Positions 31,746-44,212 of a stretch of DNA of 64,000 nt are shown here, in pieces. Below the pieces are notes generated by a model that was not told the DNA's origin, ran no database searches, and was given only the letters and a program-made list of their open reading frames with translations. The translations under genes were made by a program, and so were the position numbers. Every line of letters begins with the position of its first letter. Within the stretch, counting starts at the first letter, position 1. Origin of the DNA: Datura wrightii (lineage: Eukaryota > Streptophyta > Magnoliopsida > Solanales > Solanaceae). The stretch covers positions 101,904,501 through 101,968,500 of the forward strand of contig JASDFA010000003.1 of the NCBI GenBank assembly GCA_035772735.1, in the 5' to 3' direction.

Positions 31746-34391
31746 TGTAATACTCCCGGGAGTGCCTAAGAGTAGACCTGGGAATTTAAAATGCAAAACT
31801 ACTGAAAGTTGGGGAAAAGTTGCAGAACGAGAGGAACCATGACTCGTGGAAGGTAACCACGAGCCGTTGCTGGCAGTCGTGGGTTCAGGTGTTCAGGTGG
31901 CAGTGGAAGCAACGGTTGATGTAACGACTCGTTGTAAGAAATAACAAGTCGTCATTAGTGGTCGTGGTAGGAGATGGTCTTAGTAGTTGGGGAATATAAC
32001 GGGTCATCGAATGACCCATCGTGGCTTGCAATGATCCGTTATTTGAAATCATGGTAAGGAAGTGAACTTTTAGAGTGGAAATGACGGATTGAAACCACGA
32101 CCCGTTGTAGGATAAAATGAGTCATGGTGAGGCTCGTTGTGAAGGAATTTAGAAATTTCAAGTGAGGAGACAACGATCGAAGGAATGACTCGTGGTATCT
32201 AAGGACGAGTCGTCCTGTCTACTCGTTGTATGAATCTGAGAGAAGGCTAGGTCAGTTCTTAGCACGGACAGATACCATAGGTCGTGGATCCTCCAATGAC
32301 CCGTTGGGTCATCCGTTGTTTGGCCCAGTGAACTTTTTTCTGCGCAATCAGTAGGGTTATTTCTGTCATTTCCAAGATTCTAGGGGCCTATATTACATCG
32401 TTTAAGGCTCTTTTTGGAGGATTTTACTAGGCGAAAACCTATTCTAAGTGTATTCCTTCCATGCATGCAAGTTTATAAAATTTAGGAGGTGATCAAGAGC
32501 TTTTTCAAAGGGTTTCCTCCCAATTTCTCTTTGGGAAATCAGTGAGGTAGTAGAATCACCCCTTCCAGGTATGTAGGGTTTTAAATGGGTGTTTTCCTTC
32601 CATACCCATGCTCAATCTCTATCAAAATATGATGAAATGTCTATGATGAAGTATTTGGGTTTACCCAATTGCATAATTCTTCAATCTCTATACATGGGTA
32701 TGATTAAATTATATTTATATTGATGAATTGTGAAGCTTGGGAAGATTTTAAATTATTTTCAATCCAAATTGTGATTTCTAAATTATGAAATTAAATGCCC
32801 ATGGATGAGAAGTTCATGAAAGAAGAGAATGATGTTGAATGTATGATGATGATGAGATTTAATGATGAAAAGCATGTTTCTAAATCTATCCATGATTGTG
32901 ATGTTGTTTTCAAAATGAAATGAGTAGATCTTAGGATGATAAAGCTTTGGCAAGGCCCACATGTTGATTTAAAGTGATGATTTTCCCGACATAAGCTTAC
33001 CATATTGTTTGAAGTGAAGTTTCCCAATTTTTCATAAAATCTAGCTTGTGGTATGTTGAGTTAAATATTTCTATATGTAGCTTATCACACGATTTGGAGT
33101 AGATGCTCCCACCTATGATTGAGCTTGTGGTATGTTTCGAAATAAAGCTTTTCATATGCATGAATTCATAATTGAGATGTGTGTCATTACGAATCTTTGT
33201 CGAAGGACAATGTTGAGCTTCATTTTCATATAATGTCTAGTCTACACATGATTTCATTAATGAGCTTTATCAATAGACAATGTTGAGCTTCGTTTCATAT
33301 GATGTTGAGTTATTCATGATTTCATATCGATCTTCGTCATTAGATGATGTTGAGTATCATCAATAGACGATGTGGAGCTTCGTTATATACTATGTAGAGC
33401 ATTACATATTTTTGGGAGAAGAGTCTAGCACCGAGCGGGTTAAGGGTCGATCAACCTATGCCCTAGAACTATGCGCCAACGTAGGTTGATACTATTATAT
33501 TATTGGGACCTACCTTCTGAGCTATCCCTGGATAAAAATTTGCCCTTAAGCTTGATATCGATATCATGTTATCATCCATCACCCTGGAAGTTATGATGGC
33601 TCTACCCACTTGAGTGTGATAGTTGGAACCACGTAATCTCTATCGTGGTATGTTGGTTAAGTGACTAGTCTCCCACTGTCTATATCATTCAGATTTGAAT
33701 ATTCAATTACTCATGATGATTACCTTATGCATGCATGTTATAAAAGTAAGGTTTGACTTAATGTTCAACTTTTGATATAAATGTTATGTTCAGCTTTGAG
33801 TCATTCTAGTCAGTCATGATGTTGTAAAGCTATGCATGATCATGTCATGATAAGATTTCGATTTCAGAATGAATGCATGTAGCCCTTCTACTTATACTTG
33901 AAAGTTTATGATATGGTATGAATGTTTTAAAAGATTTACTTTGCTAGAGTGGTTTTACATACCTTACATACTCGGTACATTCCACGTACTAACCACTATG
34001 CTGCATTGTTTCATGATGCAGGATCCGATTCTCAAGTTGAACCCCGCTCGTAATCGCTTATCAGATTTAGCACCTGCGTGATTGGTGAATCCTCATCTTT
34101 CGAGGACTAGACTTTCAGCTTCATGTCATATTCTAGTTTCAGGTTTTGTGGATTTAGTTGGGGTCTTGTGCCATCAACTCGTCTAGACTAGAGGCTTTCA
34201 GACTTATGTATGTATAGCTTCGGATATTATTCTGATGTACCATTTTTTGAGACTTCCGATGAATTTATATTTATGCTTACTTCATGTTTATTAAATGAGT
34301 TAGTTGAACGCTTAAGCCATGGGTCGACTTGGGGTCTCTCGAGGTCCCTTGTCCCGTGTCTACGATCCGGGTCTACACTAGGGTCGTGAAA
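31746..34391 (+). mobile_element. Solo LTR of family B inside E2 gag (TSD GATCA)
   Basis: The LTR starts TGTAATACTCCCGGGAG and ends GGGTCGTGAAA, a C to A change from the family end TGACA. It is flanked by GATCA at 31,741-31,745 and 34,392-34,396. There is no primer site or polypurine tract, so it is a solo LTR left by recombination between the LTRs of an inserted element. It is 2,646 bases long with a palindrome zone at 31,830-32,320, a putative donor at 32,569, an acceptor ending 34,021 and the core cassette at 33,424-33,690. It is closely related to the E1 5' LTR. Confidence 0.92.
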
Positions 34392-35480
34392 GATCATGAG
34401 GGTGCCAATAGTGACGGGCATCAGCCAGCCCCACTCGTTCACGAGGAGCACGCACCAGAGCTAGCTGCCCACACTGAGTTTAGGGCAGCAATTCAGATGC
34501 TAAAATAGGCTATGGCTGCCTAGGTTCATAACTAGATAGTGGCGCATTACCCTCAGAATGGGAATGCAGCGATAGCTAGAGTGAGGGATTTCTTGAGGAT
34601 GAACCCTTCTGAGTTCACGGGGTTGAAGGTAGATGAGGACCCACATGAGTTCGTAGATGAGATTGTCAAGATCACCCATGTCATGGGGGTGAATGGGGTT
34701 GAGTGCGTTGATTTGGCCTCTTATCAGTTAAAGGGGGTCGCACATATCTGGTTCGCCAATGGAAGGATAGCAGGGTCGCAGGAGCAGGTCAGGTCACTTG
34801 GGGAGAGTTCCATGTTTCATTTCTAGACCGGTTCTTCCCTCATGAGATGAGGGAGCTGAAGACAATTGAGTTCGTGAATTTGAAGCAAGGGAGAATAACT
34901 GTACAAGAGTATGCCCTTTAGTTCACTCACCTATCGAAATATGTCCCAGAGTTGGTAGACGATCAGAGGATGCGGGTGAGTAGATTCATCTATTGAGTGG
35001 TGGGTTATTTGGACAAAGATTGTAGGACTGCCGTGCTTCACCAGGATATGGACTTCCCTCGGATAGTGTTTTATGCCCAGCAGATGGAGGTAGCACATTC
35101 GAGAGAGAGGGAGGCCAAGAGGGCCAGGACCGAGGACCATAAATTCTCTCAGCAGAGGTCCGGTGGTAGGCACCGACAATAGCCCCACCAAAGATCATCA
35201 GCCCTAGCATCTTCAGCATTGAGTGTGCCATCCAGGCCCAGACATGATTAGAGAGGGTGGGCATCAGGCTCGAGGGGTCATAGCAGTAAACCCGTAGATT
35301 CCGGCATCCCAGCTTGTCGTAGGTGTGGTCGAGGGCACACAGGCCAGTGTTTGGCATGTTAAGGTACTTGTTTTGGCTATGCGCAACCCGGACACATGCT
35401 TCGAGATTGTCCAGCTGTGAGACAGGATTAGGTTGGGGGCCAAGGCCCAACTTCTAGCTCAGAAGCCCCTCCCGTACGCT
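34392..35480 (+). pseudogene. Gag remainder, element E2
   Basis: It continues from the LTR insertion with GANSDGHQPAPL and AHTEFRAAIQML. A clean frame at 34,539-34,826 holds ARVRDFLRMNPSEFTGLKV and DLASYQLKGVAHIWF, and then shifts near 34,770. The zinc knuckle at about 35,365-35,410 reads TCFGYAQPGHMLRDC, so the second cysteine is a tyrosine. TAG stops at 34,506-34,508 and 34,533-34,535 fall at the same codons as TAG stops in E1. Confidence 0.83.
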
Positions 35481-35579
35481 TAGCACATCAGGGGACATCT
35501 ACTAGCACAACTAGCGGTCAGCGCCAGAATAGATTCTATGCTTTAACATCCCGTCTGGAGTAGGAGGTCTCCCCGGATG

Positions 35580-36130
35580 TGGTCACTGGCATGTTATGAG
35601 TTTTCCATATTAATGTTTATGCTTTTCTATATCCGGGGGCTACCTTGTCTTTTGTGACAACTTATGTGACTAGTAGCTTTGGAGTCAGTCCCGAAGTCTT
35701 GTCAGAACCCTTCTCAGTTTCTACTCTAGTAGGTGACTCAGTTATAGCTAAACGGGTGTATAGAGGTTGCCAGTCTCAGTCCTTCATAAGGTGACCTTAG
35801 CAGATTTGATAGAGTTAGCCATGATTGATTTCGATGATATTCTCGACATGGATTGGCTATTTTCATGATATGCTTCAGTTAATTGTAGAACCCAGGCAGT
35901 AGAGTTCAGGTTTCTGGGTGAGCCAGTCTTAGAATGGCAGGGTAGTTCAACTGTTCCTATAGGTCAATTTATTTCCTACCTTAAGGCCAGGAAGATGATT
36001 TCTAAGGGTCGCATGTACCATCTAGTTAGGTTGAAGGAGGTAGAGTCTGAAACCCCGACTATCCAGTCAGTTCCAGTAGTACATGAGCACCCCAGGTCTT
36101 TCTTGATGATTTGCCAGGTGTTCCTCCCAA
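35580..36130 (+). pseudogene. Aspartic protease region, element E2
   Basis: Segments LSFVTTYVTS, VLSEPFSVSTLVGDSV and the IDFDDILDMDWLF-type tail are collinear with E1. The D-S/T-G-A site falls in a damaged stretch (about 35,625-35,645, YPGATLSF-like). Stops and frameshifts are frequent, and no part is open for more than about 70 codons. Confidence 0.7.
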
Positions 36131-36930
36131 GCGGGAGATTGATTTCGGTATTGACCTTCTTCCCGACATGCATCCTATATCTATTCCTCCCTACAAAATG
36201 GCTCCAGCCGAGCTAAAAGAGTTGAAAGAGCAGTTGAAGGAACGGCTATATAAGGGATTCATTAGACCAAGCAAGTCTCCATAGGGTGCACCAGTGTTAT
36301 TTGTCCAGAAGAAGGATGGTTCGCTTCGGATGTGCATTGAGTATCGACAATTGAACAAGGTCATCGTTAAGAATAGTTATCCTTTACCTAGAATCGATGA
36401 TTTTTTAACCAGCTTGAGGGTGCCAAGTGTTTCTCCAATATTGATCTCAGGTCCGGGTATCATCAGTTATGAGTTTGGGAGAGTGACATCCCGAAGACAG
36501 CCTTCAGGACGCGGTAGGTCATTATGAGTTTGTAGTTATGTCTTTTGGACCAACGAATGCTCCTGTAGATTACATGGACTTAATGAATAGGGTGTTTAAG
36601 CAATATCTAGACATGTTCATGATCGTGTTCATTGATGACATCCTTATATACTCTCAGAGCGAGAAGGAGCATGTTGCTCACTTGAGATTAGTACTTCAAA
36701 CTCTCAAGGATCACCAATTGTATGCCATGTTCAGAAAGTATGAGTTTTGGTTGGACTCCCTAGCATTTTTGGGCCATGTGGTATCGAGTGAGGGCATAAA
36801 GGTAGATTCTCAAAAAATCGAGGGGGTGAAAAACTGGCCTAGACTGGTGAGTCCCTCAGATATTTAGAGTTTCTTAGGCCTAGCAAGCTACTACCAGAGA
36901 TTTTTTGAGGGTTTTTCATCAATTTCAGCA
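36131..36930 (+). pseudogene. Reverse transcriptase, element E2
   Basis: APAELKELKEQLKE is followed by a TAG in place of W (CCATAGGG, TGG to TAG) and the frame 36,294-36,527 with FVQKKDGSLRMCIEY. The frame shifts near 36,405 and resumes at 36,538-36,867 with SFGPTNAPVDYMDLMNRVF and FIDD at 36,628-36,639. The catalytic motif is intact. The frame ends at TAG after SPSDI, near the start of the connection region. Confidence 0.88.
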
Positions 36931-37540
36931 CCCTTGACCAAGTTGACTCAGAAAAAGGTAAAGTTTCAATGGTCAGAGGCTTGTGAGAAGAGCTTCCAAG
37001 AATTGAAGACTCGACTCACTACCGCACCGGTGTTGATCCTACCTGAGGGTACAGATGGTTTTGTTGTGTATTGTGATGCTTCGAGAATCTGGCTCGGGTG
37101 CATATTGATGTAGGGGGGAAAGGTAATAGCATATGCTTCTAGACAATTAAAGATCCATGAGAAGAATTACCCAACCCATGATCTAGAGTTGGCAGCAGTG
37201 GTGTTTGCATGGAAGATATGGCGACATTACTTATATGGGGTCAATATGGATGTGTTTACGGACCACAAGAGTTTACAATATATGTTCACATAGAAAGACC
37301 TATATCTACAAAAAAGGAGGTGGTTAGAGCTACTCAAAGACTATGATATGAGTGTTCATTACCATCCGAGTAAGGCTAATGTGGCAGCGGATGCACTTAG
37401 TAGGCTCTCTATGGAGAGTGTGTCCCATGTGTATGAGGGAATGAAGAAGCTGGTGAAAGATGTCCGTCGACTTGCAAGATTGGGAGTTAGGTTGTTGACT
37501 CAATCGATGGCGATGTTGCTATCAGAAATGGGTTAGAATC
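36931..37540 (+). pseudogene. RNase H, element E2
   Basis: FVVYCDASRIWLGCIL (about 37,060), THDLELAAVVFAWKIW, FTDHKSLQYMF and NVAADALSRLSME carry the four acidic residues. Stops occur at LM-GGK (about 37,110) and at TAG 37,291-37,293, the same codon as in E1. The frame 37,348-37,536 is then clean. Confidence 0.85.
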
Positions 37541-38500
37541 GTCCTTGATGACTGATGTGAAAGCTAGGCAAGATGAGGATTCGATGTTGGTAAAGCTGAA
37601 AGAAGTCGTCCGAAGTTAGAAGGTGGAGGTCTTCTCCCAAGGGGGAGATGGTGTGCTATAGTACCAGGGTCTTCTGTGGTGTTCCAGACGTGGATGATTT
37701 AAGGAGCCGGATATTGCATAAGGCACTCGGAACTAGGTATTCTATCCATCCGGGATCCACCAAGATATATCGTGATTTATGAGAAATCTATTGGTGGGAT
37801 GGCATGAAGAAGAATATTGCAGAGTTCGTAGCCAGATGCTCAGCAAGTAAAGGTTGACATCAAAGGCCTGGAGGAGTACTTCAGGATATCAACATTCCTA
37901 CTTGGAAGTGGGAAGATATTAACATGGATTTCATTATAGTCCTACCTCGTACTCGCCGACAGCATGATTCTATTTGGGTGGTGGTAGATAGGTTGATCAA
38001 GGCTTCACATTTCCTACCGGTGAAAACCACAGATTCAACGGGTGGTTATGCCAAATTGTACATCCGGGAGTTGGTTCGACTACATGGAGTGCCCTTGTCT
38101 ATTATTTCATACTGAGGTACTCAATTTACCTCCTAGTTCTAGCGGTCTTTTTAGAAGGGGCTTGGGCCTCAGGTTAAGCTCAGTACAACCTTTCATCTGC
38201 AAATAGATGGCCAAGCAGAACGAACAATCCAGACTCTCGAGGACATGTTAAGAGCATGTGTGATGGACTTAAAAGGTATTTGGGATGATCACTTGCCCCT
38301 GATTGAGTTTTCTTAAAATAACAGCTATCACTCTAGCATCCAAATGGCGCCATTCGAGGCTCTTTATGGCGCCGTCGGATGGTTTGAGGTTGGGGAGGCA
38401 GCTAGGATAGGGACTGATTCGGTTCATGAGGCTATGGTGAAGGTTCAGTTGATAAGGGACAGGTTGAAAACTACTCAAAATCATCAAAAGTCATATGCTG
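37541..38500 (+). pseudogene. Integrase N-terminal and catalytic domains, element E2
   Basis: The zinc domain is damaged: IHPGSTKIYRDL is present, but a deletion near 37,840 removes the CPNC pair. The frame 37,924-38,115 keeps the first aspartate (MDFIIVLPR), while the second (expected in ISDRGT) reads ISY followed by TGA. A GQAERTIQTLEDML segment lies near 38,215, and the frame resumes at 38,344 with MAPFEALYG. Confidence 0.83.
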
Positions 38501-38960
38501 ATGTGAGGAGGAGAGAGTTGGAGTTCACGATGGACGATTGGGTATTTCTGAAGGTATCTCCCATGAAGGCATTCATGCAGTTTGGGAAGAAAGGAAAACT
38601 CAGTCCCCGTTATGTTGGTCCCTACCGGATTATGAGAAGAGTTGGTAAGGTAGCATATGAGTTGAACTTGCTCTCAGAGTTATCTTCAATGCATCCTGTG
38701 TTTCATGTGTCGCTTTTGAAGAAATGTTTGGGAGATACAGCTCTAGTAGTCTCGATGGACAGCGTTGGTGTGAAAGATGGCCTTAGCCATGAGGAGGTTT
38801 TGATGGAAATATTGGATTATCAGGTTCGGAGGCTAAGGAACAAAGAAGTAGCTTTAGTTAAAGGATAATGGAGGAATCAGCATGTTGAAGGAGCTATGTG
38901 GGAAGCCGAAATGGATATGATGGCTACATACCTACACTTATTCTCTACCGGGTCAATGTC
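38501..38960 (+). pseudogene. Integrase C-terminus and chromodomain, element E2
   Basis: The frame 38,344-38,868 continues through the GPY/F module (YVGPYRIMRRVGKVAYELN) to EILDYQVRRLRNKEVALVKG. It then meets TAA at 38,866-38,868 inside the chromodomain. Further codons (WRNQHVEGAMWEAEMDM, YLHLF) are readable after it. E1 lacks this stop. Confidence 0.85.
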
Positions 38961-39209
38961 ATCTTTAGATATCGATTTTGACCTAAAACTCTATTTAGTT
39001 TCATGTTCAGTTCATGCATGCAAGTTTCTTTTATGTTTATTGGTGTGTATGTGATTTGCAAATTCAATTCAGCTGTATATTTTGAATCAGAAGTAGTCAT
39101 TCTGTCAGTTTTTGGTTTAAATGATCTGTATTTGAATATGATAATTACATGTTTTTGTTTTTTGCTTATTTACAACATTTGAGGATGAATGTTCTCAAGG
39201 GGGAGATAT
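38961..39209 (+). mobile_element. 3' untranslated region and polypurine tract, element E2
   Basis: Non-coding AT-rich sequence ends with TTGAGGATGAATGTTCTC and the purine run AAGGGGGAGATAT (about 39,197-39,209) directly before the LTR. The layout matches the minus-strand tracts at 1,491-1,505 and 52,120-52,134. Confidence 0.88.
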
Positions 39210-41515
39210 TGTTATACCCCGGGAGCTCAAAGATCAGATCCGGGACTGGAAATAGAAAAAAATGTTTGTAGCCTCAGGACAAGTCATCTCACAGCTCATG
39301 AGGACAGCCTACGAGTCGTCAGGTGACTCGTGGGGAAGGAAATATAGTTGGGGAAATTGGATTGGCAGTGTACCCGACAGAAGCTGACCATGACTCATTG
39401 GAGGAAGTAACGAGTCATGGGAAGAAGTGAATGAGAAATGAAGAAGTAAGGCAGTGTACTCAACGACTAGTGACCACGAGTCGTGGTCACCCCTGACGAG
39501 TCATGAAGTGACCCATTATGAGCCCAGGAGGATAGACAAGGCAATGTAATTGACGAGCAGGGTGACGAGTAGTTTCCCTGGACCACGAGTCGTCAGGTCG
39601 TCCATTAGGACCACCTGGCAGTAATTTCCTGCAAATTTAGTAAGGACCTTTTCATAATTCCTAAGTTCCTAAAGCCTAAACTACATCGTTTGAAGCTCGT
39701 TTTAGTGGGTTTTAGGAGAGGAAAACCTATTCTAAGTTATTTCCTTCCATGCATGCAAACTTAAGAGGTTGAGGAGGTGATCTAGAGCAAGTCTTCAAGG
39801 TTTTCATTCAAATCCTTCTTGGGCAATCAGAGAAGTGGTAGAATTAATCCCTTCCAGGTATGTAGGGTCATGAGTGGGTGTTTCCTTGAACACCCATGCC
39901 TAATTTCTAAGTATGAGAATTTCCCATGATCAAGTTATGGGGGTTTTACCCAAATGCATGAATCTTCGATTTCTTCACATGGGTATGAATTGATTATGAT
40001 TTTATTATCAAATTGTGAAGCATGGGCTAATTTTATAATGATTTAAATTAAAATTATGTTTCTAGTCTTATGAATGTTGAAGCCCATTGATGATATGATC
40101 ATGAAAAGTGAGATTTGTGAAGTAAATGTAATAATGATGAGATATTATGATGAAAAGCATTATTTGAAGCTACCTATGTTTATAATCATGTTTTCAATGA
40201 GGATTGAGTATTTCTAAGTATGATAAAGCCTTGGGCAATGCCCACATGTTAAGTTTAAATGAGGATTTTCCCAAACTAAGCTTACCGTATTGTTTTGGAG
40301 CAAAGACTCCCAAATTTTATATTCTGGATTGTGGTATGTTTTAAGTTAAGTCTTCCTACGCCTAGCTTACCACATGCTTTTGGAGCAAAGGCTCCCAAGT
40401 ATGTTTTCAGCTTGTGGTATATTTTGAACTAAAGCTTCTCATATGCATGATTTCGTATTTCAGATGTATTTGATCATTGAGCTTCGTCAACATACGATGT
40501 TGAGCTTTGTTATATACGATGTAGAGCATTTGCATATTTTTGGGAGAATAGTCCAGCACCGAGCGGGCTAAGGGTCGATCACCCTATACCCCAGAACTAC
40601 GTGCCAATGTAGGTTGATACTATTATATTATTGGGACCTCCCTCGTGAGTTATCCCCGACCCTAATGGCCCATGAGCTTGATATCGATATCATGGTAGCT
40701 TCCTTAGCCCTGGAAAGGTTTTGGACAGCTCTGCCCACTTGAGTGTAATAGTTGGGACCACGTAAGCTCTTTCGTGGTATGTCGGTTAACTGACGAGTCT
40801 CCCATTGTTCTATATGATTCAGATATGCATATTCGTTACTCATGATTATTATATACACATGCATGTTCTAAAAGAAAGGTTTGACTCAATGTTCATCTTT
40901 TCTATAAATATCATATTGCAGCTTTGAGTCATTCGAGTTAGTATGTCGTATAAAGATATGTATTTTCATGTTATGAAAAAATGCATGCAAGACTTACTCT
41001 CAGTTTACTGATGTTAATGTTTAATTACGACATTGTGTTTAAAAGAATTTTTACTTACTTTAGTGGTTTACTTAGCTTGCATACTCTGTACATTCCACGT
41101 ACTGACCGCATACTTCAATGTTGTATCGTTTCATGATAAACGACCCGACTCTCAGCTTCAGCCCCACTCTTAGACAGCTTACTGGAGTTAGCGTCTTCTT
41201 ATTGGCGAGTCCTCATCTTCCAAGGACCCGACTATCTATCTTTTCTTTATGTATTTCAGTTTTCAGCTTGTTGAGTTAGTTGGGATCTTGTCCCATCAAC
41301 TCGTCATGTTTAGAGGCTATTTAGACATATGTATGTATTCAGCTTCAGATTCTATATTCTGATGTTATATTCAAGCTAGACTTCCGCTATGATTGTATTG
41401 TCGACTATTCAGTCTCTTGTTTGATTTAGATGTATGCTTATGCCATGGGTCAACTTGTGGTCTCTCGGGGCTCCTTTTCCGTGTCACGATCCGAGCCTCC
41501 GTTCGGGTCGTGACA
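39210..41515 (+). mobile_element. 3' LTR of element E2 (family A, full length)
   Basis: TGTTATACCCCGGGAGCTC to TTCGGGTCGTGACA, 2,306 bases, with a polypurine tract upstream. It holds a palindrome zone at 39,290-39,610, a putative donor at 39,858 (CCAGGTATGTAGGG) and the core cassette at 40,548-40,812. The acceptor position has TTTCATGATAAACG, so the CAG is lost. It is the reference copy for family A. Confidence 0.9.
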
Positions 41516-44212
41516 TTCCTAGAATTTAGGAGTTCTAAAGTTCTTTAGGTATGTAACTTATATTCATACTCTTAGTCTTTAAGTTATTTCCATCAATTGT
41601 GCGGATCGACTATACTTCAACCTCTTCTTTAATCATGAAAGCTTTCTTCTCCATTCTCATAACTTATGTATTTAGGATTGTTATCATATCACACTATCAT
41701 AGCTATATAGTCACTGGAAGCATCAGTACATGAAAGAGACTCTTCTTTGAACTTGAGAACTAAACTGGTAACTCAATAAGAGTTGTACATATGAATTGAA
41801 CATAACTGAAGGGATTCACTTGTATTTTATAACAGAAGGACCATGTATGCATTAACACCTTTCACTGAAGAGACTTATAAAAACTTGAGTTTGTAAACCA
41901 TTACACAATTTAATACCTGTCTGAAATATTAACATGATTCTCAGAATATGATTACCTGGAACTTCTAACATTGCATCACAAGTTTTAATGTAATGTATGA
42001 AGGTGAAAACATAACTTATCAATCAGAGATTTGGAGTTCTTTAGCTTAAATATTTACAAGAAATTCCCTAAGGACTGCCTTATAGGCAAATAAAGACCTA
42101 TAGCCATAATTCGGACAACATTAAGACAACTTAGAGAACCTTGGAAACTAACTATGGAGCTTGATAAAGCCTAATGTCGTTTTAAGCATCTTAGAAGTTT
42201 TGAGGATTAACCTTTTTACGACTTAGAAGACAATTCAATACTTAGGATAATTAACTTAACATAATCGATTAGGGGCATAACAGAGAACTTCTCTTTAACT
42301 TAAGTTACTATTTTGCAGACGTTTGACTCTAATTATTTCGTCAAAAGTTAACACTTTACCTAACTTGTTTGTTGTCATAATTTTGCCATCTTAAGTTAAT
42401 TATATTTTAGCTCTAGCTACCTTATTCATCTTGACTTTTTTTCCAGCAAAAAATGTCATTTTACGCTTGAATCTTTGTTACTGTGGTAACTATTTCATCA
42501 ATCTTTATACGTACTCACCTTATTACCTAATCTCCAGCTTTACTTTTTAACCATATCTAGATCATGCTAAACATCGCTCAATAATTTTTATAGTCAACTT
42601 CAGACAATAGTACATAACTTCACATATTAGCTTAAAAGGTTGGTATTCACTCTTATCATCCCTTTTTATTAACGGCTCAATTTAAGCTTAAGAACTTAGT
42701 CGCTTCTCTCGTTAACATTTTCGTCTTAACTTACTTGTGTCACATGTCGTTTGATTAACTTTAGTGAAAGGGGTCAAAGAATATTCTTTTAACCATAAGT
42801 GCCTCAAAACGTATACATATATAGGGAAATAACCATATCATGGAATCAATATTTCATCAACTCATTTACCCTCATTAAGCTTAGCATCATTTCTTGGATA
42901 ATAGTTCATTCACACGTCATCGTATTAGTCTCCTTAGTAGTGTCACATAATAAGCAGCACCTTAAATAAAATTGAAACCATATATACACATAACATAAAG
43001 GACACCAGCTCATAGTGCCCGCACTGAGGGGTCTCTAGACTCAATTTACAACTACGACAACAATCATATACAATACGTCTTTTGCTTCACATTTGCTGAA
43101 TTCAAACATTCCTAATGATTCAAGATTAATTTAAAGTATTTCAAAAACTTTGGAAAGAATCATACATGTCTCATATGGGGTTAAGAATGTAGGAATATTA
43201 GTTCTTTCAATGACTTAGGTTCGTGCTCGAAAAATAAGGATTGAGACGTCTATACATGCCTTGGCACGTTGACTCTAACTTTTCCGAAAACCTTTTTTTC
43301 AAGATTATACTTTAAAGCTCCTTTCAAGTCCAATTTACAACCACAACAAGAAGAAATTTCACTTCACCAAAGTTCTAGAAAAATTGGGCAGCAACATGCC
43401 ACAAGAACACAAAAAAAAATAGCAACATAATACTACAACATTCTCTAAGTTTTAACCTCACAAACTCATAGAAATCAAAGAGGGAATTACTTACCCTTTT
43501 TTGGATATGTTATTAGCTAAAGTAGGAGTAGGCTGACACTCTTTCCTTTGCACAGAACTTGCTAAAAGATACAACAGCGCAACAATCACCACCAAGACAT
43601 GACTTTCCTCTAAAGTTCTCTTCTCAAAACCTAAAAGATACAAGAGTTATGTTTCTTACCTGGGATATCTTTTCACCATGTAATAAGGCTCTGAATTCTC
43701 TGAATTTTGAAAAAACATCAAGTAAAATGGAGTAGAAATGAGCTTGTTAACTCAAAAATACTTTTTATAGGTGAGATGACCAGGTTGGGCGGTACCCGCG
43801 TGCGACATGCCATGCAATGTTCCCTTGCGCATGAACGTGATGGATGCCTGTTGCCTACCTATCTCGGCGCCCGCATGCCTTGGTGCTTTCTCAGTTGATA
43901 ATGCTTTCTTCAAATGAGCATAACGTTTTACACCGAACTCTGATTGGCGAGTAGTTTTTTCACTAAAAACTAGATTTAAAAACCTTTAATCAGATAGGAC
44001 GTACACCTCCTAACTCCATGTTTATTAGGAGAAATGATCATTCAAAGTCATTCCAAACTTTTAATTACTTGAAGTGACACTCCCCGATATTCCTTATCAT
44101 ATACACTTCATATACTTCTCTTTCCTTAACATAAACGTGCAATTACCTTAATTATTTGATGTCAACATACTTATGATACTTTTAAATGTCAAAATTTTTT
44201 CGTGGTGTAACA
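41516..44212 (-). mobile_element. Minus-strand LTR-like block
   Basis: The right part (43,650-44,212) aligns with the LTR start at 933-1,490, and on the minus strand begins TGTTACACCACGAAAAA. The left part is non-coding and AT-rich with no other recognisable feature. If it is one LTR it is about 2.7 kb and abuts the E2 LTR end at 41,515. I see no clear polypurine tract on its right side (44,213 on), unlike at 1,491. Confidence 0.5.
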
